DNA of 64,000 nucleotides. Origin: Cryptomeria japonica (taxonomy: Eukaryota > Streptophyta > Pinopsida > Cupressales > Cupressaceae). Below, piece after piece: positions 1 to 9,300 of the stretch. The stretch's first letter is position 1. Each line of letters begins with the position of its first letter. The notes under the pieces were generated by a model. It did no database searches. It worked only from the letters and a program-made list of their open reading frames with translations, and was not told the origin of the DNA. Where the stretch lies: NCBI RefSeq assembly GCF_030272615.1, contig NC_081410.1, positions 125,146,640-125,210,639 of the forward strand, written 5' to 3'. The position numbers and the translations under genes are program-made.

Positions 1-2
1 TC

Positions 3-188
3 GCCTCATTCATCCTCAACTACATCATCTGCCGGTATGGTGTGCCCATGTCCATCATCACAGATAACGGTCTTCCTTTCAAAAATCAGGATGTCCGTGA
101 ACTTTGTGAGAAATTTCATATCCAACACCGCTTTTCCACTCCCTATTACCCACAAGGCAATGGTCAGGCCAAAGCCTCCAATAAAAAC
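3..188 (+). pseudogene. Integrase core fragment of the outer (older) Tat-lineage Ty3/gypsy element, left of the nested insertion
   Basis: Reading from base 3, 62 codons match the integrase core encoded at 11274-11459 of the younger element almost residue for residue, including the TDNG motif and the YYPQGNGQA stretch. The third catalytic residue of the D,D-35-E triad, glutamate in the younger element (codon 11441-11443), is lysine here (AAA, 171-173). The reading frame breaks at base 188, where a complete LTR element starts, and resumes at 15865. The window begins inside this gene, so its upstream part is not visible. Its product would catalyse strand transfer of the element's cDNA, but this copy lacks the catalytic glutamate and could not act without repair. 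Confidence 0.9.
184..188. repeat. Target-site duplication AAAAC, left copy
   Basis: AAAAC directly precedes the TG start of the 5' LTR at 189 and recurs at 15860-15864, directly after the CA end of the 3' LTR. Removing the insertion plus one AAAAC restores the integrase reading frame of the outer element. Five bases is the usual duplication size for plant LTR retrotransposons. Confidence 0.93.
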
Positions 189-1619
189 TGTAGTCACATA
201 AATCTGTCCATTTTAATTAAATGAATATTTTGTATTTATTTGATTAAAAATCCACTAGCCATCAGTTAATTAAATTAATATTTAATTAATTCATCCCCAA
301 ACATTCTTCTATTAATTAAATAAATTATTCAATTTATTTTAATTAATTCATTAAACCAAATTCACAAATCAATTAAATAAATAAAATCAATTTATTTAAT
401 TAAAATTCCTTTTCCTCTTTTAAATAAATTAACATTTATTTAAATCATTATCCTCCCCCCCCCACTTGCATTTTCCTACAAATGCAACTTGCACACATTT
501 ATTGAAATAAATGAATTTTTATTTTAATAAAATCTTATTTTCCCTCACCCACCAAATCCACTTGCAAAATCTAATCCCCTTCTAGATTCTTCTAACCCTT
601 TCCTAATTAGCCTAATCCATCCCCTAAATATTGTCACATTCCTAAGCAAATGGAGTCACTTCTCAAATGGCCCAAAGTCTTGGATAACCATTGAAGGTTT
701 TCAACCTTCAACCACCAAAAACCCCAAAGTCTTTGAAAACCATTAAAGGCTTCCAACTTTCAACCACTTAATTCTCAAAGTCTCCAATAACCATTAATGG
801 TTAATTCAACTCTCCCACATGGTTAAAACATTTGTTTGACTCAACCTCTATCCAACCCAAGGGTCTCATCAAGCATTTAATGCTTTGACCATGATTATCT
901 CTTAATCATTTGCACAAAGGTTTATCCTTGGATTAACTCCTAATCCAGTGGGTAATCCTAATTTAGGCTTGACCCTTAGTCTTTAGATAACCATGAGGTC
1001 TTCTCAGGCCTTTAATGCCTCCAACCTCTTCTTTCAATCCAACCTTATGTTGACACTTGTCACCATTTCATTGGTGCCAATTGTGCACATGGATCCCCAA
1101 CTTTCAAGCTTGACCCTTGATTAAACCATTCAATCCTGGCCATCCATTGCTCCATTTTTCCTATAAATAGAGCCCATTCCTTCATAATCCAGATCCTGAA
1201 AACTTGTAAGCATTTAGACTATAGCCATTTTAGAGAGCATTTAGCATAGCATAACTAAATATTGTCTTTTGGTTAAAACACATCATTTTAACATTCAAAT
1301 AGCTTTTCATTTCATGTTTAGAGCTATTCTACAATCTCAATCCTCCATAAGCATCCATAGTGCAAAAAGCTGCTGAGAGCTACACTATTTTGGAACTTGG
1401 AGAGGAGAGGAACAAGGGAGAAGGAACTAATATCATGCTAAGAGATAGTTGGAGATATCTCATTGTCTTACTTCTTTAGTTAGATTCATTAGCATGTGTT
1501 TTTAGTATCTCTCTTGGAATGCCTTCATGTGTTTGGTTTTTGATTGATTAACTCTAACGTCTTGTGTGTTTTGTGTTCTTTGATCATAGACTAACCTTGT
1601 GCCATTTAGGAGGGCATCA
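189..1619 (+). repeat. 5' LTR of the nested Tat element
   Basis: The sequence starts TGTAGTCACATAAATC and ends GGAGGGCATCA. It matches 14427-15859 with one substitution (near 774) over about the first 1240 bp, but with roughly 15 differences including a 2-bp indel in the last 190 bp. The first 250 bp are rich in TTAATTAA-type runs. A TATA box at 1162 places U3 at roughly 189-1190. A third, more diverged copy is at 18909-20321. Confidence 0.95.
1162..1170 (+). promoter_or_regulatory. TATA box of the LTR promoter
   Basis: TATAAATAG is a strong plant TATA box. It is conserved at the same relative place in all three LTRs (1162, 15400 and 19887). A transcription start about 30 bp downstream (around 1195-1200) is inferred, which would leave R plus U5 as the last ~420 bp of the LTR. 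Confidence 0.75.
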
Positions 1620-1621
1620 TT

Positions 1622-1661
1622 TGGTGAACCCGACGTGAATCGAACACGCAACCTTCTGATC
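1622..1661 (+). other. Primer binding site with extended tRNA complementarity
   Basis: TGGTGAACCCGACGTGAATC begins two bases after the LTR end. The reverse complement of 1622-1661 reads as the 3' half of a tRNA: CCA, discriminator A, a 7-nt acceptor strand, a T-arm with a 5-bp stem and TTCGATT loop, a 5-nt variable loop and a 5-nt anticodon-stem strand. A PBS usually pairs over 10-18 nt. The best guess for the primer is tRNA-Arg, the primer reported for Ogre-type Tat elements; the isoacceptor is not proven from this window. Confidence 0.85.
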
Positions 1662-1710
1662 TTTTTTTGTTACCTAACATGTTTGAATGTTGAACTTGAC
1701 ACACAGGTCA

Positions 1711-1965
1711 CGCTTTGGCGCTTTTGTCGCGTTTTGGCGCTTTTGTCGCGTTTTAGCGCTATTGTTTTTTTGTCTTTTAGCGCTTTTGTTTTTACAATAG
1801 CGCTATTGTCAAAGAATTAGCGCTTTTGTCAGTATTTTGGCGCTTTTGTTTATTAATTAGCGCTTTTGTATTGTTGTAAAAATCTTTTCTTTTAGCGCTT
1901 TTGTAATATTCTAGCGCGTTTGTGTTAAAGTAGCGCTTCTGTTTTCACACAGACTAGCGCTATTG
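1711..1965 (+). repeat. Degenerate tandem array of GCGCTTTTGT units
   Basis: At least twelve units of the form (t/g)(a/g)GCGC(T/A)(T)TTGT, spaced about 15-30 bp, lie within 100-350 bp downstream of the LTR. Three contain TTTGGCGC (1714-1721, 1733-1740, 1836-1843), which fits the E2F consensus TTTSSCGC. The unit is rich in the self-complementary core AGCGCT/GGCGC in an otherwise AT-rich leader, so the array stands out sharply by composition. Confidence 0.8.
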
Positions 1966-2035
1966 TAACAGAACGTTGTAAAAAAAGGCCTTGTAATTGA
2001 TAAAATTATTTTTCTTAGGTTTGTGAGAGGCAGAA

Positions 2036-2123
2036 TATATATGGAATATAACATTTAAGTATAAGTGACATTTCCTCTTCACTTTTCTCTCTTTCTTATA
2101 CTTTAAGTTATATTCCATATATA
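2036..2123 (+). repeat. Inverted repeat / RNA hairpin in the leader
   Basis: The left arm 2036-2065 (begins TATATATGGAATATAAC) pairs with the right arm 2095-2123 (ends GTTATATTCCATATATA) over about 29 bp with very few mismatches. The 29-nt loop is pyrimidine-rich. It would form a long stem in the genomic RNA. Its function is unknown; a packaging or dimerisation element is one possibility. Confidence 0.75.
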
Positions 2124-3140
2124 CTTTCAGGATGTTTGAGAGGGGTTTCAGACCTCTAGGAGTTGTAATGCAAAATCTAGTTTTTGGAAGATCCTCCAAA
2201 TTTCAGACTTAGTCAAATTTCAGGGCATTTCAGAATCAGGATTTGTAAACTTTGTAACCAAAATCAGAATTTAGGCTTGTGTAAGCTCACACTAACATTT
2301 GATCACTGATTGTGTGCAGGTTCTAATATGTTTTGTGCAGGGGAAGGAGTTACTTTAGAGGCTTTAAGTTTCTTTTTTTTAACTTTCTTTCAACAAAAGT
2401 TGGTTAAAAAGAATCCATTCTCCCTTCTTGTACAAGTTAAAATAAACCTCACATTTTATTTTGGAGTGCATAAAATGAACTTCAAACTTGTTTTTGGTGC
2501 TTAAAAGAAAATTCATCTTTCTTTATTGCAAGGTAAAAAGAACAACAACTTCAAATTTGCTTTCATTGCAAGTTAGGACTCATTTTCTTTTGGTGCTTAA
2601 AATCAACAACACAAATTTGATTTCCTTGCATCAATTCGGACCTAAAATTTACAATCCACACTTCAATTTTGGGCAAGTAAAAAGAGCAATCCACTTGTTT
2701 TGATTTTTGCAAGCGATTTTTACTTCATGCAAACGTGTTTTCCATTAAGTTGACCAGGATTTCAAATTCTAGAATACAAAACTCATTGCTTTTTGAAGTT
2801 AAAAAGAACACCATGACTGTTGGAGCAACATCTCCAAATAGTTAGATCACATTTGCAAATGCTGGATTAAAAAGAACAAGTGAATTTGGTGTTTGGCACG
2901 CTTGTGCACAAAAGTCAGTCGAGTGGACCTACTTCTAACACACACTATCCTCTCCCTTGGCTCTCGTGGTCTTAGGTGCAAGAGAAAAGTGTTAGTAACA
3001 CTCAAAATTTTATTTTTTTAAGAGAGGCCTGCCAAGGGATCGATACTCTTGGGAACGACCTCGAGCGGTAAATCCTTCGAGCCGCTATAGAAATCAGGTG
3101 AGAGCGAAAGCTGTAGCCTTGGGTATAGTTGTTCCTACAG

Positions 3141-3183
3141 TGTAACTGGCCGAAAGGACAAATGGGCCCCACCACCAGTTACA
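3141..3183 (+). other. Stem-loop in the structured part of the leader
   Basis: TGTAACTGG (3141-3149) and CCAGTTACA (3175-3183) are perfectly complementary. The enclosed loop has a further GGCC/GGGCC pairing. The surrounding 3020-3640 stretch is much less AT-rich than the rest of the leader and looks constrained, as for a packaging signal. That role is inference only. Confidence 0.5.
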
Positions 3184-3876
3184 AGGCTCTTAAGTGAGTC
3201 ACTGCAGAATGAACTTATGTCCAAAGCCATCGAACATGACTAAACACCTTTAAGTAGTAGCCCACCTGTTCTATTGATTGAGGATATTTGAGGTATAATT
3301 TAGTGCAAGAGCATAGATGGTTTTGCTCCCAAGATACTCACCATACATATTTCCTTGAGTAGAAACATAGCTTTTTGAAAAGTCACTTGTGGCTTGATAA
3401 AAGTGGTGACTCCCCCATCATAGGGATCATCTATTTGTTATGCTCGTGCAAGACTTAGTATATCACATCCTTACCTGCCACGGCGGGATTCATAAGGTAT
3501 GTAGTACCAAAGTCGAAGAAATATCAAGATGTGGGCTAAATTTATCACAACTGGCCATCTGACCATAGGGATAAAGAGTGTTTGAAGTGTGTTCGTTTTA
3601 CAGACCTAGTGCAAATTGAGCCGACTTCAGGCTTTGGAAATACACCTTAAAATAAATCTAAAGGAAGGGTCAAAAACAAGTTCAAGGATTGGGTTGATCT
3701 AGACCCATACTCATTTGTGCCTTTGAGGCTACAATTTTGTGTTTGTGTGCTTGCTTTGTTTTCTTATCAAAGAAAAAATCAGAAAATCAATCCCAAAAAC
3801 AAAGTATTCATCCAACATCTGTCAACACAACCAAAAATACCAAAAACAAAGTGCAAACAACAAAGAGACAACTTTT

Positions 3877-4260
3877 ATGACCATTCTTCACATCTTGCGA
3901 AAGAAGAAGTGTCATCAGAATATTACCTTGAAAAGAAGACCATTAAGCTCAAAGGCTTTGATCAAAAGGAGGAAATTCTTCTATCTCAATAGACAAATTT
4001 TTGTCTCACATAGAGTCTTTCTACATCGCATGCGTCTCTATCTTCAAGGTAAAACAAACGAGTTTGATTCCGAATCATTGAACCACAGAGCTTTTATGCA
4101 ATATAGAGCTCTGAGTTATCACAAAAATCAAGGAGGAAAGATTGATCCCAACTTCTTCCCAAACATCTGTATCACCTACAACACAACTCGAGAAGTGCCA
4201 CCAACGCCTGAAAGGGAAGAGATAGAGTTTGTCCCATTTGTAACACAAAGTTTTTATTGA
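3877..4260 (+). CDS. Doubtful leader ORF upstream of gag, no recognised domain
   Basis: This is the ATG-started part of an open frame that runs 3739-4260. The 127-residue product is lysine/arginine-rich at its start and resembles no domain I know. It ends about 450 bp before gag, the position of the extra ORF1 of Ogre elements, but I see no direct evidence of homology. The outer element is cut before this region, so conservation cannot be tested in the window. Confidence 0.2.
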   Translation: MTILHILRKKKCHQNITLKRRPLSSKALIKRRKFFYLNRQIFVSHRVFLHRMRLYLQGKTNEFDSESLNHRAFMQYRALSYHKNQGGKIDPNFFPNICITYNTTREVPPTPEREEIEFVPFVTQSFY

Positions 4261-4713
4261 AGTTGAAAATATTTTCATCCATCATCTTTCTCATCCATCA
4301 TCATTTCATCATCAATCCATCTCAAAACTCTCAAAACATTAAGAGGTTCTTGTCCCAAGTTCTCTTTTAGATATTGCTTGAAATCAAAACACATCACATC
4401 ACTTTTAGATTGTTTCTACATCTAGGATAAGCTCATCCTAAGAGACACATCTACGCAGGTTAAAACTAGTTCATGAGTGAATCCTCTCATTGCTAGGTAG
4501 TTAAATCTGTAACACATCTCAGATTTCTCTACACCTTATCACATCCAAACTTATCAAACAAACAAGCAATTCAAAAAAAAAGGAATTTCGGTTACATCTA
4601 TCTTAAAGTGCTAGAGATCTACATACAACACAAATCACCAACCAATCAATCTTGCATTTCATCACCACTCATCATCATCTTCAATCAACTTCAAAACCAA
4701 ACTTGTAAACAAA

Positions 4714-6366
4714 ATGGCTCAAACCCGATCACGATCAAGGCAACGAGAAATGGAAATTGAGGAAGAAGAGGACAACCTCAATGAATTTCAAGAAGCACTT
4801 GGAGGAAATGGGAATGATGAAAACCCAAGTACTCCCACTCCTTCAACAATCGAAAGGGTTCAGCATAACCCTCATTTTAACAGATTATTCGATGAAATAC
4901 TAAGGAGCAATGCGGATGCTCACTTCTTAAGACTGGCTCAAGAAGGAGCCAAACTCCCCTCAGACTTTGATCTTGCCCAATTAAGACAAGCATCAGAAAG
5001 ACAAAGTCGCCATGAGGAGGAAAGGCGTAGAGATCGCATCAGATATAACATCCCTCGAGGTAACCCACCACCTCCTCCTCCAAATGAAATAGAGATGTTG
5101 CGGCAACAAGTTGAGAATCTCGCCCAACAACTTCATAGTGGTGTTAAGACCAATCAATTCTCACTCAACGACATCTGTCCCTATCCGTTTGATAGGAATC
5201 TTTATATGCCACCCTTTCCACGCGGGTTCGAAACACCAAAATTCGAAAAATATAGAGGAAAGGGAGATCCCCGCGATCATGTCCGAGAATTTCATTCCGC
5301 TTGTCTTGAAGTAGCTTATGAGGACACATACTTAATGCGCCTTTTTCCCCAAAGCTTGGGAGGAACAACCACATCATGGTTTTCCCGACTACCAGGTGGC
5401 ATAAGAACATTTGAGGAACTCATCCAGAAGTTCCTATCTCATTACTCTTATAATATTGAACGCGACATCACCATGGCTGATCTATGCAACACCAAACAAA
5501 AACCAGGGGAATTATTCTCAGTATTCCTGCAACGATGGCGCCAAATGTCTAGCAGACGTTCTCTTCAGTTACCTGAACGAGAACTAGTGGAAATTTTCAT
5601 TTCCAACTTAAACGAAGAAATGGAATTTCACCTGGATGTCAAAGATACTGATTCTTTTAACGATATGATCACCAAAGGTATAAAATGTGAAAGGGCACTC
5701 ATCAAAAAAGGACTCATCAAAATCTTTAATGAACCCAAAGATGGTCCTCGCCCGCGCTTCAATAGCGATAAACCGAACTTCTGGAACAAGAATAAGAATA
5801 TCGTTAACGATGGAGTTGTGGATGCTCGGACTATCCAAAATGCACAACCTGTGGTTCGGTTTGCAGGACAAAATCCTCCACCTCAAAATAACACAAATGT
5901 TCTTCCTAATCAAGGTCGCATCACATCTCAGGATGAACAAAGACCTCGTCCACAAAAACAAAAACGCACATACACTCCCTTAGGGGAACCCATTGAAACA
6001 GTGATGCGACAACTCATTTCTCAGAATTTGATCACTCTACCTAAGTTATCAAATTATGAGCCTCAGGTCAAACCGGCGTGGTGGCGAGATACTGAACACT
6101 GTGAGTTCCATCAAGGAAGAGGACATAAGACAAGTAATTGTCATCGATTGAAAGATCTCATTCAGGATCTTATTGACCGAGGAGAAATTGAAATTGAAGG
6201 ACATGACCCAAAAACAACCAATAATGATCATCAGATGTTCAAAAATCCACTTCCATCGCAAGATCAAAGGGGTCCTTCCATGTCCAGACGAGGTCCTGAT
6301 ACCACTGATTATACGCAAGCTGCGTATAACTACACTGTCAATCACCTGTATGATGCCAGTGAATAA
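4714..6366 (+). CDS. gag: Gag polyprotein of the nested Tat element (550 aa)
   Basis: The ATG at 4714 sits in a favourable context (aacaaaATGGCT) and is followed by a hydrophilic, Arg/Glu-rich N-terminus with a run of prolines near residues 120-130. A Retrotrans_gag domain (about 5276-5560) carries the typical block around SWFSRLP and the QKFLSHYS/FLQRWRQ helices. Near the C-terminus the spacing C-x2-H-x4-H-x4-C (6100-6141; CEFH, RGH, SNC) forms the zinc-knuckle variant seen in Tat Gags. Gag builds the cytoplasmic virus-like particle and binds the RNA. The frame ends at TAA 6364-6366 but stays open in the same frame afterwards, so pol could be made by stop-codon readthrough, or the stop may be a recent nonsense mutation of a fused gag-pol. 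Confidence 0.93.
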   Translation: MAQTRSRSRQREMEIEEEEDNLNEFQEALGGNGNDENPSTPTPSTIERVQHNPHFNRLFDEILRSNADAHFLRLAQEGAKLPSDFDLAQLRQASERQSRHEEERRRDRIRYNIPRGNPPPPPPNEIEMLRQQVENLAQQLHSGVKTNQFSLNDICPYPFDRNLYMPPFPRGFETPKFEKYRGKGDPRDHVREFHSACLEVAYEDTYLMRLFPQSLGGTTTSWFSRLPGGIRTFEELIQKFLSHYSYNIERDITMADLCNTKQKPGELFSVFLQRWRQMSSRRSLQLPERELVEIFISNLNEEMEFHLDVKDTDSFNDMITKGIKCERALIKKGLIKIFNEPKDGPRPRFNSDKPNFWNKNKNIVNDGVVDARTIQNAQPVVRFAGQNPPPQNNTNVLPNQGRITSQDEQRPRPQKQKRTYTPLGEPIETVMRQLISQNLITLPKLSNYEPQVKPAWWRDTEHCEFHQGRGHKTSNCHRLKDLIQDLIDRGEIEIEGHDPKTTNNDHQMFKNPLPSQDQRGPSMSRRGPDTTDYTQAAYNYTVNHLYDASE

Positions 6367-9300
6367 ATTGCAACTATCACCTTCAAAAATCCCACCTCAA
6401 ATTGCAATGTTGTTACACGTCGTGGCAAGGTCACCATAAAGGCAGCTCCACAAGGCACTACCTCCATCCCAAAGCAGTACAATCTTGTGGAACAATTAGA
6501 CAAAACCCCTGCGCTTATATCCATCTTGGAGCTTTTGCGTCTGTCACCCTCTCATAAAACAATCTTGGATCAAGCACTCCAAGAGGCGTCAGTCCCTGCA
6601 AACCTGAACACGGACCAATTTCAAGCCATGGTTGGAAGTCTAAAGTCATCACCTTGTCTCACTTTTTCCGAAAGTGATAACTCTTCCTTCCAGCAACCTC
6701 ATAACGCCTCACTCCACATTGAAGGCTTTGTCAACCAACACAGGATCAAGCGAGTCTTGATAGATAATGGAGCAGGCCTAAACATCTGTACACTACAGTT
6801 GGTCACAGCATTGGGATATGCAATAGAATCCGTGGATCCTCGCAAGAAGATCACCATCAAGGCCTATGATGATGCAGAACATTCATCCAAAGGAGCTGTG
6901 GTACTACCAATCCGAGTAGGCCCCGTGGTAAAGCACATCACTTGTCAGGTTCTGGACCTTCCTCTGCCATATAATCTATTATTAGGGAGACCTTGGATAC
7001 ATGCCATGCAAGCTGTTCCATCTACCTACCATCAATGTATCAAGTTCCCACATAATGGTACAGAGATCACAATCCCGGGTGATGCAAATCCCTTTGCATT
7101 TTGCCATAATATTAGCCATCAACCAGAGATTACTGTTCCTAATAATAGGGAAGCTATTTCTTTCACATCATATGTAAATCCCGCCTCTCTTGCTAGTTCA
7201 AACACCCCTATACCCAAGCAAGAAAAGCTTAAGATGAAAGTCGCAGAGGAAGGTCCTGGGGAATATAACTTGAGTCAGCTCTTTTGTGTGGGACAAATGC
7301 CTACTTCTCCTAGAACACATGGTAAACCACAACAGTTACTCCATCAAACACTAATCACACCTGCATGTGCCTTAACGCCTTTCATCCTTGGAAAGAGTCA
7401 AGAGGAAGAAACACAAGATGAGGACCTAGCGGACTGGATCTATAAAGACCCCGTTACCACTGATAAACCGCGAGTTACGCTTCCTACAGAACAGTATGGC
7501 AAAGGCCTCCTCATTATGCAAAGAATGGGGTATGATGGTCAAAGTGCTTTGGGATCCTGCAAACAAGGACGACATGAACCGCTGTTGCCAGAGTTCAAGC
7601 CCAAAGGTAATACAGGCCTAGGTTTTGAAAAAGAGATCCTTCCTAAACTCAGATTCAAAGGAAAACCTAGCAAACCATTTTGCCCGCCTACTGCAAAGAG
7701 GACACCTTTCATAATCAAAGCACCATCAAACACTATCCCCACTGCCCCATCGAGGCTCACAAACCTACCACAACCATCTACAATGCCAATCATCCCACCA
7801 AATGAACCAGTAATCCCATCAGCAACACCATTTGTAGCAACAACTATATGGAAACCTACAGCAACATCTATGGCACCAGCCATTCCCACAGAAGCCACTA
7901 AATCAACACTACCGATACTTCCAATGACAAATCCATTAAACCCCATCACGGTTCCGGCAACATCGATCACCACAAAAGTACATAAACCAATCACGCCTGC
8001 AGTATTTAACTCCAAAGACATCCCAGTATGGTATAGCAATCGGATGCTGGAAAGTGATTCAGAGACCGACTCACATGAATGGGAATTTGATTCAGTGCAA
8101 CTTAACACTTCAGATGAGGAAGACACATCACCACCTCCACCCCGCAAAGACATCCCTGTTTATGGAGAAGCACAGATAAAGACCACTTGGGTACCTGAGC
8201 TGGAAACATCTTCCACAGACCCTACGTCTCATCCTACGCCTGATTCTGACAGGGAGAGTACCATCAACGACCTTCACCATAACGTCTTAACCCTCACGGA
8301 TACATCTCCTGCACTTAACCTAATCGATGAAGTAATGCCCATTATCCACCCTGAACTCATTGAATGGAACCAACCAAATCCCCCATGTCTTGACCTCTTC
8401 CAGAACGATGAGGCTATCATTGACTTTTTGGAATTAAGGGATAATCTACCAAGCGGGGATCACAAAGCTGGATTCGCCATTCAACTTAATAGCGCAGCAT
8501 ACTTCGGGGCGGATGCCAAACCCTTCAACTGCAAAAATATAACAATAAAACATGGATCTTCCAGTGAAAACCACACTGTGGCGCTGTTTGATCCGACAAA
8601 AGTAAAAAGAAAGAGCGTATCCAACGGTGAAAACCTCTCTGAGGCACTTGAGGATGAAGGGTTTGACATTCTCCCTGCTAGTACACAACAGGAACGATCG
8701 ACGATTCTCATTGAGGAGACTAAAGAATACAATGTGGGGACTCCTGAAAACCCTCATATCATACATCTGGCATCTCTTCTCACTCCAGAGGAACAGCCTC
8801 AATTTATAGAGTTCTTCCAACAACGTCAGATCAACTTTGCATGGTCATATGCAGACATGCCTAGGCTTGATCCTGATTTAGTCATGCATCATCTCACAGT
8901 AGCAAAAGGAGCCAAACCTGTCAAGCAGAAGCTTCGTAAGATGCATCCTCAGATTGCCGTGCTAGTCAAAACAGAACTCAAGAAACTCCTGGATGTTGGT
9001 TTCATTAGACCAATTGATTATGCAGAATGGATCTCCAATATTGTGCCAGTCGGCAAACCAAAAGGGGGCATCCGCATTTGTACAGACTTCAGAGATCTGA
9101 ATAAGGCATGTCCTAAGGATGACTTCCCTCTACCAAATATCGATATCATAGTGGATCTAACAGCAGGACATGCCATGCTTTCACTCATGGATGGTTTTTC
9201 AGGATACAATCAAATAAAGATCGCACCAGAGGATCAACATAAGACAGCCTTCACATGTCCATGGGGCACATACTGCTGGAATGTAATGCCTTTTGGTCTA

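Larger units (their letters stand above)
1620..4713 (+). other. Long untranslated leader of the nested Tat element
   Basis: Three kilobases separate the PBS from the gag ATG. From left to right they hold the GCGCTTTTGT array (1711-1965), a 30-bp hairpin (2036-2123), A/T-rich sequence with repeated 'ttgcaagttaaaaagaacaa'-like phrases (2400-2880), and a GC-richer structured stretch (3020-3640) with a 9-bp stem at 3141-3183. CAG followed by GTGAGAGC near 3104-3114 fits a strong 5' splice donor, but I cannot pair it with a convincing acceptor. Long leaders, with an extra ORF in Ogre, are known in Tat elements. No clear extra ORF is preserved here. Confidence 0.7.

Noticed and set aside
1622-1662. 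A genuine tRNA gene on the minus strand after the LTR
   Set aside because: Only the 3' half is present and CCA is encoded; position and orientation fit a PBS.
1599-1820. Short frame spanning the LTR end and PBS
   Set aside because: It crosses the LTR/PBS border and the GCGC array; no family resemblance and no proper context.
5608-5961. Antisense frame inside gag
   Set aside because: Shadow of gag with no supporting motif.
7539-8153. Antisense open frame of 204 codons inside pol
   Set aside because: It lies opposite the Pro/Thr-rich linker of pol, so it is a composition shadow of a real gene.
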